A DNA stretch of 12,263 nt, taken from positions 1 through 12,263 of the forward strand of contig CALPNL020000042.1 in the NCBI GenBank assembly GCA_943324925.2, read 5' to 3'. The stretch comes from Chitinophaga pinensis (lineage in GTDB: Bacteria > Bacteroidota > Bacteroidia > Flavobacteriales > Flavobacteriaceae). Below the pieces are notes generated by a model that saw only the letters and a program-made list of their open reading frames with translations, searched no databases and had not been told where the DNA came from. Position numbers and translations under genes: made by a program. Positions 1 through 6,801 of the stretch are shown one piece after another; position 1 is the stretch's first letter; every line of letters begins with the position of its first letter.

Positions 1-1119
1 AAAGCGTTTGTTGCGGCGGTAGGTTGTTATGCGCAATTGAAACCTGAAGAATTGGCAAATGTAGATGGTGTGGATCTGGTTTTAGGGGCTACAGAAAAAT
101 TTAAAATCACTGATTATATTAACGATTTGTCCAAAAATGACATGGGCGAAGTGCATTCCTGTGAGATTTCAGAAGCCGATTTTTACGTTGGAAGTTACTC
201 GATTGGAGATAGAACTCGGGCGTTTTTGAAGGTGCAAGACGGTTGCGATTATAAATGTACGTATTGTACAATTCCCTTGGCTCGTGGCATTTCTAGAAGT
301 GATGCATTAGAAAATGTATTGAAAAATGCCAAGGAAATTTCAGCGCAAAACATCAAGGAAATTGTTTTAACAGGAGTGAATATTGGTGATTATGGAAAGG
401 GTGAATTTGGAAATAAAAAACACGAGCATACCTTTTTGGAATTGGTTCAGGAGTTGGATAAAGTAGAAGGAATTGAGCGATTGCGAATTTCGTCGATTGA
501 GCCTAATTTATTGAAAAATGAAACGATAGAATTTGTTTCTAAGAGTCGCACTTTTGTTCCGCATTTTCATATTCCGTTGCAATCGGGAAGTAATGAAATT
601 TTGAAATTAATGAAGCGTCGTTACTTGAGAGAAGTTTACACGGAGCGGGTAAATAAAATTCGAGAAGTGATGCCTCACGCTTGTATAGGTGTGGATGTTA
701 TTGTTGGTTTTCCTGGTGAAACCGACGAACATTTTCTGGAAACCTATCATTTTTTAAATGATTTAGACATTTCCTATTTGCATGTATTTACCTATTCAGA
801 GCGTGATAATACCGAAGCTGCAACTATGCCAGGTGTTATTCCTGCTGCTGTTCGAGCGAAAAGAAGTAAGATGTTACGCGGATTATCAGTTAAAAAACGC
901 AGAGCTTTTTATGAAAGCCAACTAGGAACTGATCGAATTGTATTGTTTGAAAGTGAAAATAAAGAAGGTTACATTCACGGATTTACAGAAAATTATGTGA
1001 AAGTAAAAACGCCTTGGAATCCGGAATTAGTGAATACATTACATCCTATAAATCTAACCAAAATAGATGAAGACGGTAGTGTAAGAATGGAGTTTATAAA
1101 AGCTGCAATTACAACTTAA
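1..1119 (+). CDS. mtaB: tRNA (t6A37)-C2 methylthiotransferase MtaB, 5' truncated by window edge
   Basis: The reading frame is open from base 1 and ends with TAA at 1117-1119, giving 372 residues without the true N-terminus. MtaB is a radical-SAM enzyme that adds a methylthio group to t6A at position 37 of ANN-decoding tRNAs, using two iron-sulfur clusters. The first visible residues contain VGCYAQLKPEE, the end of the N-terminal methylthiotransferase (UPF0004) domain with one of its cluster cysteines (C9 of the fragment). The radical-SAM motif CxxxCxxC follows at C82, C86 and C89, followed by IPLARG, which is typical of this family. Further SAM-barrel motifs include the segment around ISSIEPNL and FHIPLQSGS. 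The last 60 or so residues look like the TRAM-like RNA-binding tail. A TTG at 37 could be called as a start, but conserved family sequence continues upstream of it in frame, so this is a truncation and not a short gene. The 3' end overlaps the opposing gene by 11 bp. Confidence 0.95.
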   Translation, partial: KAFVAAVGCYAQLKPEELANVDGVDLVLGATEKFKITDYINDLSKNDMGEVHSCEISEADFYVGSYSIGDRTRAFLKVQDGCDYKCTYCTIPLARGISRSDALENVLKNAKEISAQNIKEIVLTGVNIGDYGKGEFGNKKHEHTFLELVQELDKVEGIERLRISSIEPNLLKNETIEFVSKSRTFVPHFHIPLQSGSNEILKLMKRRYLREVYTERVNKIREVMPHACIGVDVIVGFPGETDEHFLETYHFLNDLDISYLHVFTYSERDNTEAATMPGVIPAAVRAKRSKMLRGLSVKKRRAFYESQLGTDRIVLFESENKEGYIHGFTENYVKVKTPWNPELVNTLHPINLTKIDEDGSVRMEFIKAAITT

Positions 1120-1393
1120 TTCCTGGGGGAAGCAAGTCTTTATAGATAGAATTTTTTCTAAAAAAGGTTGCTATTTTAGGTAATATTGGCACTACTTTGA
1201 GTTTTCTTTCGTAGGCAATTTCCATAATATTTTTCAGAAAATCATTTATAAACTCTTCATTATCAAAATGATCAGGAGTGTGAATTTTGGTTAGAAATAT
1301 TTTTTTCTCTTGGAATGAATATTCTAAGGAAATCAATTTACCGTCTAAAATAGTTTCAAATTGTCTTGAAAAGGTATTGTCTTTAATTTCCAT
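1109..1393 (-). CDS. Small GNAT-like protein (Acetyltransf_CG/YidJ type), possibly without catalysis
   Basis: This 94-residue protein resembles the short, single-domain GCN5-related proteins of the Acetyltransf_CG group. Matching landmarks are the opening QFETILDGKLISLEY (residues 11-25), the strand with IHT at 37-39, the helix after it, and the closing KLKVVPILPKIATFFRKN (64-81) with a Y-x-x-LLPPG end (84-91). Family members normally carry an R-G-x-G-x-G/A acetyl-CoA pyrophosphate loop just after the H-T strand and often a Cys in the vvP-x-C segment. Here the loop region reads DHFDNEEF (41-48) and the Cys position is L71, so acetyl-CoA binding is doubtful. The start is ATG at 1393, 21 bp after the pirin stop, so the two are likely co-transcribed. 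An AAAGGGG stretch lies upstream of the start but is far for a ribosome site. The stop lies inside the 3' end of mtaB on the other strand. Function is unknown; the family assignment is by motif only. Confidence 0.75.
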   Translation of the reverse strand: MEIKDNTFSRQFETILDGKLISLEYSFQEKKIFLTKIHTPDHFDNEEFINDFLKNIMEIAYERKLKVVPILPKIATFFRKNSIYKDLLPPGIKL

Positions 1394-1414
1394 TTTTTGT
1401 TTAAGCCCCTTTAA

Positions 1415-2128
1415 TTATTTGGTTGGGATTTCGATGATAAGAATCTTTGCTTTTTCTAAAATTTCAATATCAAATTCATTTAAATTTGAAATTCCAATGG
1501 CGTCTTTTGAAGATAATATTTGGTTGTCTACCAGTATTTTACCTTCAATAAGAAACAAATATACGCTATTATCAGCAAAGTTATTTTTATAAGAAGTTTT
1601 GCCCATTTCAAAGATCCCCATATTAAAAAATGTTTTTTGGTGAACCCAAAGTGCATTTCCATCATTGGAGTCTTTTGGGGAAACGATGTTTACAAAAGAA
1701 TTGGTGTTTTTTTCTAAATCAAATGCTTTTTGGTCGTATCTGGGAGCTACATTATCGGTATCTGGGAAAATCCAAATTTGCAACAACTTTAAGTATTCGG
1801 TTGTACTTGCATTCACTTCAGAATGTTGAACACCAGTCCCAGTGCTCATTACTTGCACTTCGCCATAGGTAATTGTGCCTTCATTTCCCATGCTGTCAAT
1901 GTGCTTTAAAGCGCCTTCCAACGGAATAGTAATAATTTCCATGTTTTCGTGAGGATGCATTCCAAAACCCATTGCTGGTGCAATAGTATCATCGTTTAAA
2001 ACTCGAAGCATTCCAAATTGAATTCTTTGAGGGTTATAATAATTAGCAAAAGAGAAGGAATAATTGGCATTTAACCAAACAAAATTAGCAGTTCCACGTT
2101 CAGAAGCTTTAAATAATTGCGTGCTCAT
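1415..2128 (-). CDS. Pirin family bicupin (YhhW/quercetinase-like)
   Basis: This 237-residue protein has the pirin fold signature. The N-terminal cupin shows GFGMHPHENMEIIT (residues 54-66) and GTGVQHSEVN (97-106), which supply the usual metal ligands H58, H60, H102 and E104, the same H-H-H-E set as in human pirin and E. coli YhhW. The length is normal for bacterial pirins. YhhW-type pirins can cleave quercetin in vitro with Fe or another divalent metal, but their physiological role is mostly unknown; some act as redox- or stress-linked regulators. The second cupin (about 130-235) is divergent, as usual in this family. The start is ATG at 2128 with no obvious Shine-Dalgarno, which is normal in Bacteroidota. 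It is divergent from the hydrolase at 2247, with 118 bp between them, and precedes the GNAT-like gene in a likely two-gene transcript. Confidence 0.9.
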   Translation of the reverse strand: MSTQLFKASERGTANFVWLNANYSFSFANYYNPQRIQFGMLRVLNDDTIAPAMGFGMHPHENMEIITIPLEGALKHIDSMGNEGTITYGEVQVMSTGTGVQHSEVNASTTEYLKLLQIWIFPDTDNVAPRYDQKAFDLEKNTNSFVNIVSPKDSNDGNALWVHQKTFFNMGIFEMGKTSYKNNFADNSVYLFLIEGKILVDNQILSSKDAIGISNLNEFDIEILEKAKILIIEIPTK

Positions 2129-2246
2129 AACTTTATAAAATTAATTATTGTCAAAAGAATATCAATTTCAATTAAAAGACATAATTTTATGCAAATTTCG
2201 TGATAATTTTCTTTTAATTCTTTATAATATCTATAAAACATTCACA

Positions 2247-2906
2247 ATGGAAAAAATCTCGGTTTATTTTATGCCAGGTTTAGCTGCAAATTCTTCAATA
2301 TTTGAAAGAATAGCACTTCCTGAGGAACTGTTTGATACTCATTTTATGGAATGGGAAATTCCATTTGAAAAAGAAAGTTTGAAAGAATATGCGCATCGAA
2401 TTTCCAAGAAAATTACGCATAAAAATCCCGTTTTAGTTGGAGTTTCTTTTGGTGGAATTTTAGTGCAAGAAATGGCTAAATTTTTAAATCCTAAAAAAGT
2501 TATTATCATTTCCAGTGTAAAGAGTAATCAGGAATTTCCGACAACTTTTAAATTGGCTAAATCAACGAAGGCCTATAAATTAATTCCCACAAGTTTAATT
2601 GCCCAGATTGATAATTTAGCCAAATTTACTTTTGGAGATAGGGTTAAACAGCGTTTAAAATTGTATCAGAAGTTTCTTTCTGTGCGTGATATAACTTATC
2701 TTAATTGGTCAATAGAGAAGATAATTTTATGGGATAGATTAAAAACTGATCCAAATGTAATTCATATTCATGGAGATGCAGATGAGGTTTTTCCGATAAA
2801 AAATATAAATAATTGTATCGTTGTAAAAGGAGGAACTCATATTATGATATTGAGTAAATACAAATGGATGAATGTTAATTTGCCTAAAATAATCATTGAT
2901 AAATAG
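2247..2906 (+). CDS. Alpha/beta hydrolase
   Basis: This is a 219-residue single-domain alpha/beta hydrolase with no signal peptide, so cytoplasmic. The N-terminal strand and oxyanion region read VYFMPGLAANSSIFE (residues 6-20). The nucleophile elbow is G65-V-S67-F-G69, with S67 as the catalytic serine. The acid is likely D177 or D179 in HGDADEVFPI, and the histidine is H198 in GGTHIM. The cap between strands is short. Substrate cannot be read from sequence; it could be an esterase, thioesterase or acyl hydrolase. I chose the ATG at 2247. An in-frame TTG at 2148 would add 33 residues, but those are Ile/Phe/Lys-rich, unlike any fold start, and the family-like beta strand begins right after the 2247 Met. 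The next gene begins 39 bp downstream but appears to have its own promoter. Confidence 0.85.
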   Translation: MEKISVYFMPGLAANSSIFERIALPEELFDTHFMEWEIPFEKESLKEYAHRISKKITHKNPVLVGVSFGGILVQEMAKFLNPKKVIIISSVKSNQEFPTTFKLAKSTKAYKLIPTSLIAQIDNLAKFTFGDRVKQRLKLYQKFLSVRDITYLNWSIEKIILWDRLKTDPNVIHIHGDADEVFPIKNINNCIVVKGGTHIMILSKYKWMNVNLPKIIIDK

Positions 2907-2926
2907 AAGTTGATTAGGTAATTTTG
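2896..2926 (+). promoter_or_regulatory. Bacteroidota-type promoter for the lytic transglycosylase
   Basis: A TTG at 2896-2898 is followed, after 20 bp, by TAATTTTG at 2919-2926, an exact match to the Bacteroidota -7 consensus TAnnTTTG with an acceptable -33 element. The start codon of the next gene is at 2946, so a transcript starting near 2933 would have a very short leader. The -33 box lies inside the last codons of the upstream hydrolase. Confidence 0.6.
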
Positions 2927-2945
2927 TAACTATTAAAATAAAAAA

Positions 2946-3836
2946 ATGAAAATGAATTGGATAAATAAAGGAGTTATATTAGTAGCCATAGTTTCACTAA
3001 GTGGCCTATTTATATTTGCTATGTCAAATGAAAATAAAAACAAATTTACTCATGAAGGAACGGCTTTTTATTTTCCAACAGAGGTTGATTTTGCAGACGA
3101 AGGTATGCCTATGGAAATACCTGATGTTAGAGAGCGTTTTGACAGAGAATTATTGGTTAATGCCAACTTACATGCCTCAACAATATTGATAATTAAAAGA
3201 GCCAACAGAGTATTTAAAATCATTGAACCGATATTAGAAAAAAATGGAGTTCCCAATGATTTCAAATATTTAGCCGTAATTGAAAGTTCATTAATCAATG
3301 CAGTTTCGCCATCTGGAGCAAAAGGGGTTTGGCAATTTATGCCTGCTACCGCCAAGGAAATAGGGATGGAGGTTAATGATTGTGTTGATGAAAGATACCA
3401 TCTTGAAAAATCTACTGAAGCTGCTTGTAAATTTTTATTGGCTGCGAAGGAGAAATTTGGTTCTTGGACCTTGGCAGCCGCTTCTTATAACGGAGGAATT
3501 ACGGGAGTAAATAAGCAAATTGACCTTCAAAAAGTATCCAATTATTATGATTTGTTATTGAATGAGGAAACTTCAAGATATGTATTTCGAATTTTAGCCT
3601 TAAAAGAAATTATGAAAGCGCCAGAGAAATTTGGGTTTGCTGTTCCAAAGCAAGATTTGTATGAATTGTATCCTACTCGTAAATTAGAAATTGACAGTAC
3701 GGTTACTAATTTAGCCGATTTTGCCATCCGTCAAGGTGTGAATTATAAGATTTTGAAATTGTACAATCCTTGGTTGAGAGATAGTAAATTAGATAATAAA
3801 GCGAAAAAAAAATACGTAATAGAATTGCCTAAATAA
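2946..3836 (+). CDS. Lytic transglycosylase, SLT domain (MltD-like)
   Basis: This 296-residue protein cleaves the beta-1,4 MurNAc-GlcNAc bond of peptidoglycan to leave a 1,6-anhydro end, if it acts like its family. The N-terminus (residues 7-26) is a hydrophobic segment after a Lys, serving as signal anchor or signal peptide; there is no lipobox Cys. The SLT (family 1 transglycosylase) domain covers about 95-215. It has the catalytic glutamate E113 in LAVIESSL, the SPSGAKGVWQFMPATA motif (121-136) that builds the active-site groove, and AAASYNGG (177-184). The C-terminal 55 residues hold the short domain seen in MltD-type Bacteroidota proteins (LADFAIRQGVNYKILKLYNP), a single LysM-like or related binding segment rather than the several LysM repeats of E. 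coli MltD. Two ATGs, 2946 and 2952, are possible; the first is taken. It converges on maf with 2 bp between the stops. Confidence 0.9.
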   Translation: MKMNWINKGVILVAIVSLSGLFIFAMSNENKNKFTHEGTAFYFPTEVDFADEGMPMEIPDVRERFDRELLVNANLHASTILIIKRANRVFKIIEPILEKNGVPNDFKYLAVIESSLINAVSPSGAKGVWQFMPATAKEIGMEVNDCVDERYHLEKSTEAACKFLLAAKEKFGSWTLAAASYNGGITGVNKQIDLQKVSNYYDLLLNEETSRYVFRILALKEIMKAPEKFGFAVPKQDLYELYPTRKLEIDSTVTNLADFAIRQGVNYKILKLYNPWLRDSKLDNKAKKKYVIELPK

Positions 3837-3854
3837 AACTATTTTTTATTTAGG
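3828..3854. terminator. Likely bidirectional terminator spanning both convergent gene ends
   Basis: An 11-bp perfect inverted repeat (arms 3828-3838 and 3844-3854, 5-nt loop) sits exactly on the junction of two convergent genes. It includes the TAA of the transglycosylase (3834-3836) and the TAG of maf (3841-3839 on the minus strand). A run of six T at 3842-3847 lies in the loop and right arm. The stem is A/T-rich with only two G-C pairs and there is no long U-tract beyond it, so termination strength is uncertain, but position and symmetry favour use on both strands. Confidence 0.45.
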
Positions 3855-4429
3855 TTTAGTAAAAAATTAAACACTTTATCGGTGGGCATTCCCATTACAT
3901 TTGCATAAGACCCTTCAATTTTTGAAACGCCAATAAAACCAATCCATTCTTGAATTCCATAGGCTCCCGCTTTGTCGAATGGTTGGTAATTTTTCAAATA
4001 ATAGTGGATACTCTCATCACTTAAAGTGGAAAAAGTAACTTTGGTAGTTTCGTGAAAAACCGTGCAATTTTTTGTTGTCTTAAAGCATACGGAAGTAATC
4101 ACTTCATGCGTTTCGTTGGAAAGTGTTTTTAATATTTGAAAGGCGTCATCATAATCTTTTGGTTTTCCCAATGCTTTATTGTGGTGCCAAACGATGGTGT
4201 CGCTCGTTACTAAAACTTCTTCTTCATTTAATTCTCCTTCAAAGGCATTTGCTTTGAGCAAGGCTAAATAGTCGGTAATTTCTTCGGCTTTTAAGTGGTC
4301 AGGATAAACTTCTTCGATTTCCTTTAATCGTATTTCGAAATCTAAATCTAAATCTTTGAAAAATTGTTGCCTTCTCGGAGATCCTGAGGCTAAAATCACC
4401 TTATAATTTTTCAGACTTTCCTTAAGCAT
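3839..4429 (-). CDS. maf: Maf-type nucleoside triphosphate pyrophosphatase (dTTP/UTP type)
   Basis: This 196-residue cytoplasmic enzyme hydrolyses (non-canonical) nucleoside triphosphates to the monophosphate and PPi, cleaning the nucleotide pool; older annotations call it a septum formation inhibitor. It has the Maf opening VILASGSPRRQQFF (residues 11-24), where the S-P-R-R loop binds phosphate. It also has the catalytic SDTIV with D77, LGKP with K89, DKAGAYGIQ (152-160) and EGSYANVMGMP (172-182). The DKAGAYGIQ form is that of the YhdE/dTTP-UTP branch. Length is normal. The ATG at 4429 overlaps the end of the UbiA-family gene by 8 bp, so translation is probably coupled. It is the last gene of the minus-strand operon. 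Confidence 0.93.
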   Translation of the reverse strand: MLKESLKNYKVILASGSPRRQQFFKDLDLDFEIRLKEIEEVYPDHLKAEEITDYLALLKANAFEGELNEEEVLVTSDTIVWHHNKALGKPKDYDDAFQILKTLSNETHEVITSVCFKTTKNCTVFHETTKVTFSTLSDESIHYYLKNYQPFDKAGAYGIQEWIGFIGVSKIEGSYANVMGMPTDKVFNFLLNLNKK

Positions 4430-5351
4430 TGTACCGAATATTTAAACTAATTACTAGTATTGATAGGTAACCCAAGACTAAAACCCAATTCAAAATTAGA
4501 TACAAATGGCGAAATTCTTTTGGTTCATTTGCCTTGAGTATTTTAATCAAGAAATAGATTAACGGCATTATAATGAAAATCAATCCGTAGATAAAACTGT
4601 ATAACAATTTTGCATCAAATAGGTAAACTTTTAGATAATAAAGCACACAAAATATTGGAATTAAGCTAATTGCTAAAGCTACTTTTTTAGCTTTTGAAGT
4701 GCCAATTGCGATTGCTAAAGTGCTTAATCCTTGGCTTTTGTCTCCTCTAGTATTTTTAATATCAGATACCAATTCAATCAAAAAAGAGATAATAAAAGTA
4801 AAAATGGCATAATCAATTAAAATACTAAAATGAATTCCCATAACGGTTTGATTTCCTTCAAACGTTGAAGGTAATAAATCAAAAAGACCAATTATTAATA
4901 GGTAAATTGAATTTACAAATGCGATAATAATGTTACCAACCAAAATACTATTTTTCATACTTGACGCATAAAAATAGAGTGTTGAAGCAATTAGAATAAA
5001 TAGAATTGCAAAATTGGGTTTCTGAATCACATTTGATAAATAAAAACCAATTAAAACTCCAATAAAAGTAAATGCAGCATATAAATTATAAGCGGTATTT
5101 TCAGATATAAATTTGCCTACCACTTGAAAATTAGGTTTGTTTTCCCCATCGGAATCTTGTTGGAAAATAGCGTTAATAATTGCTCCTCCAGCAGCTAAAC
5201 AAACTGTTGAAAGTACTAGTAAAATGTATTGCCAATCGGCAAGTGACAAAGATATATTCTGAAGTTTTAAAAAACCGTATCTAAATATTAATTGCATGAA
5301 AGCAAGTACTAATAAATGGCGGTAACGTATTAATTTTAAGTAGTTTGTCAT
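4422..5351 (-). CDS. UbiA-superfamily membrane protein with degenerate active-site motifs
   Basis: This is a polytopic protein of 309 residues with about eight hydrophobic segments, and it fits the UbiA prenyltransferase fold. Recognisable are FRYGFLKLQ (23-31), LAAGGAIIN (52-60), NKP (71-73), VGKFISENTAYNLY (78-91) and the second motif region DIKNTRGDKSQGLSTLAIAIG (197-217). UbiA enzymes transfer a prenyl chain to quinone or glycerol-phosphate acceptors and bind Mg-diphosphate through N-D-x-x-D-x-x-x-D and D-x-x-D-x-x-x-D. Here motif 1 is N60-A-I-F-Q64-Q-D66-S-D68 (two Asp lost) and motif 2 is D197-I-K-N200-T-R-G-D204 (middle Asp to Asn). The frame is intact and flanking family sequence is preserved, so this is substitution and not a frameshift. 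Homologues at this locus are often labelled geranylgeranylglycerol-phosphate geranylgeranyltransferase; I would not assign that activity here. It starts 15 bp after kdsC and overlaps maf. Confidence 0.8.
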   Translation of the reverse strand: MTNYLKLIRYRHLLVLAFMQLIFRYGFLKLQNISLSLADWQYILLVLSTVCLAAGGAIINAIFQQDSDGENKPNFQVVGKFISENTAYNLYAAFTFIGVLIGFYLSNVIQKPNFAILFILIASTLYFYASSMKNSILVGNIIIAFVNSIYLLIIGLFDLLPSTFEGNQTVMGIHFSILIDYAIFTFIISFLIELVSDIKNTRGDKSQGLSTLAIAIGTSKAKKVALAISLIPIFCVLYYLKVYLFDAKLLYSFIYGLIFIIMPLIYFLIKILKANEPKEFRHLYLILNWVLVLGYLSILVISLNIRYNA

Positions 5352-5366
5352 TTAAATGAATTAAGT

Positions 5367-5894
5367 TTAATCGTGCTTGCCATTATAATATAGATGCCAT
5401 TTTCCTTGAACTTTCATTACTTGTTCAATCACATCACGGACAGCACCTTTTCCTCCATTTACGTGAGAAATATAATTGGAAATTGACTTTATTTCAGGTG
5501 CAGCATCCTGAGGGCAAGTTGGTAGGCCAACCAATTGCATCACATGAAAATCAGGAATATCGTCCCCCATGTAGAGCACCTTTTCAGGAGAAATAGAATA
5601 TAACTCACAATATTCTTTGAAGGTTTCCACTTTATCTGGAGAACCCAAATGAATGTCTGTAATTCCAAGATTTTTCAACCGGATGCGAACGCCTTCATTG
5701 CTTCCTCCAGAAATAATACACACGTTATAACCACTTTCAATTGCGGCTTTCATAGCATAACCATCTCGAATATTCATTTTACGAAGCATTTCACCCGTTG
5801 GGGAAATATTCACGGAACCATCAGTAAGTACTCCATCTACATCGAAAACGAATGTGGTAATATCATTCATTATTTCTTTATAACTTTTTGCCAT
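5367..5894 (-). CDS. kdsC: KDO-8-phosphate phosphatase (KdsC-like HAD hydrolase)
   Basis: This 175-residue, cap-less HAD (C0) phosphatase should remove phosphate from 3-deoxy-D-manno-octulosonate 8-phosphate, giving KDO for lipid A-core assembly. The motifs are in order. FDVDGVLTDG (17-26) has the nucleophile D18 and acid/base D20, and the T in L-T-D is the KdsC mark. IISGG (60-64) supplies S62, PDK supplies K88, and GDDIPD (110-115) supplies the Mg-binding Asp residues. The tail GGKGAVRDVIE (147-157) is also typical of the KdsC branch. Length is close to the usual 170-190. The ATG at 5894 lies inside the end of the DUF2520 gene (17 bp overlap), which argues for translational coupling. A close alternative is another KdsC-like sugar-acid phosphatase (for instance for CMP-sialic acid pathways), but no such pathway genes are present here. 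Confidence 0.9.
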   Translation of the reverse strand: MAKSYKEIMNDITTFVFDVDGVLTDGSVNISPTGEMLRKMNIRDGYAMKAAIESGYNVCIISGGSNEGVRIRLKNLGITDIHLGSPDKVETFKEYCELYSISPEKVLYMGDDIPDFHVMQLVGLPTCPQDAAPEIKSISNYISHVNGGKGAVRDVIEQVMKVQGKWHLYYNGKHD

Positions 5895-6651
5895 TATATT
5901 GAATAGATTGGGTTAGTATTTTATATATTTTTTTTTGATTTACATTAGTTAAGAATTCCAAATGGGAATTAATAGTTTCCTCATCGTTTCTAATTGCAGG
6001 TCCTGTTTGCGCTTCTAATGGCGATAATCGCGTTATTTTATCTGCAGTTTCCTTGATTAAAGGTAACAGTATTTCAAACGGGATATTATTTTCTTTACAA
6101 ATATCATTTCCGATTTTATAAAGATTATTGGTAAAATTATTTACAAAAACTGCTGCTACATGTAACGCTTTTCGTTGGCTCGAATTAATTTCATATACCG
6201 AATCAGAAATTGAATTAGCCACTTCTTTTAATAGTTTTAAATCAGCAATAGTTTCACTTTCTATGCAAATTGGAATTGATTTAAAATGGACAGCTACATT
6301 TTTTGTAAAGGTTTGTAAGGGATAAAAAACACCCTTTCTGTTATTTGCATTGATAGCATTTAATGAAACGGCACCGGAAGTATGTACCACCAATTTGTTT
6401 AAAAATGGTATTTTATCTGAAACATCAGCAATCGCATGATCAGAAACTGCAATTAGGTAAATGTCGGCTTCTTTTAATTTGTCCCAATCGTAACAGATAA
6501 TTGAGGTATCCAATAAGTTAGAAAGGGGAGTTTTTTTTCTTGAAAAAACAGTTGTAATTTCAATTTCAGCACCTTTGTGAATAGATTTCTGTAGCGCTAC
6601 AATTAAATGTTGGGCCACATTTCCAGATCCAATTATGCCTATTTTTACCAT
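5878..6651 (-). CDS. Rossmann-fold and DUF2520 domain protein
   Basis: This is a 257-residue cytoplasmic protein with an N-terminal dinucleotide-binding Rossmann domain (GIIGSGNVAQHL, residues 5-16) and a C-terminal all-helical DUF2520 domain (about 125-250). Landmarks of the pair are HTSGAVSLN (90-98), YPLQTFTK (110-117), LHVAAVFVNNFTNNLY (163-178) and QTGPAIRND (215-223). The architecture resembles pyrroline-5-carboxylate reductase and other 6-phosphogluconate-dehydrogenase-like oxidoreductases, so an NAD(P)-dependent reductase is plausible. No substrate has been established that I know of. It is the first gene of the four-gene minus-strand operon and lies 150 bp from the divergent ccsBA. 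No exact TAnnTTTG box was found for it; TAAATTGG at 6700-6693 is one mismatch away without a paired -33 box. Confidence 0.88.
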   Translation of the reverse strand: MVKIGIIGSGNVAQHLIVALQKSIHKGAEIEITTVFSRKKTPLSNLLDTSIICYDWDKLKEADIYLIAVSDHAIADVSDKIPFLNKLVVHTSGAVSLNAINANNRKGVFYPLQTFTKNVAVHFKSIPICIESETIADLKLLKEVANSISDSVYEINSSQRKALHVAAVFVNNFTNNLYKIGNDICKENNIPFEILLPLIKETADKITRLSPLEAQTGPAIRNDEETINSHLEFLTNVNQKKIYKILTQSIQYNGKKL

Positions 6652-6763
6652 TTTGCTAAATTATTGATTTTTTTTAAACTACATCGTATTTACCAATTTA
6701 AAAAACATCACTTAAAAAATACTTAAATAAGAGTTCAAAACAAAGAATTTAACAAAATTGAAT

Positions 6764-6771
6764 TACTTTTG
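6764..6771 (+). promoter_or_regulatory. Bacteroidota -7 element upstream of ccsBA
   Basis: TACTTTTG is an exact TAnnTTTG match placed 30 bp before the ccsBA ATG. I see no TTG at the usual 19-21 bp spacing upstream, so the -33 half is weak. It is the only exact -7 match that I found between the divergent genes. Confidence 0.5.
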
Positions 6772-6801
6772 TACCACTTTTGAAATAAAACCATCTCAAT
6801 A

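Noticed and set aside
37..39. TTG at 37 as the start of mtaB
   Set aside because: In-frame codons from base 1 encode the conserved VGCYAQ segment of the family, so the gene simply continues beyond the left edge.
1287..1872. Plus-strand open frames opposite the pirin and GNAT-like genes
   Set aside because: They are low-complexity translations with no domain features and lie antisense to well-supported genes.
2152..2159. Minus-strand promoter for the pirin gene (TTCTTTTG)
   Set aside because: It lacks the A of the TAnnTTTG box and has no TTG at the expected distance, so it is too weak to annotate.
2148..2246. N-terminal extension of the alpha/beta hydrolase from a TTG codon
   Set aside because: The 33 extra residues show no family similarity, and the beta-strand that opens the hydrolase fold begins right after the ATG at 2247.
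5148..5174. Frameshift or sequencing error as the cause of the odd UbiA motif 1
   Set aside because: Codons before, within and after the motif stay in one frame and keep family residues (N60, D66, D68, N-K-P), so substitutions explain it better.
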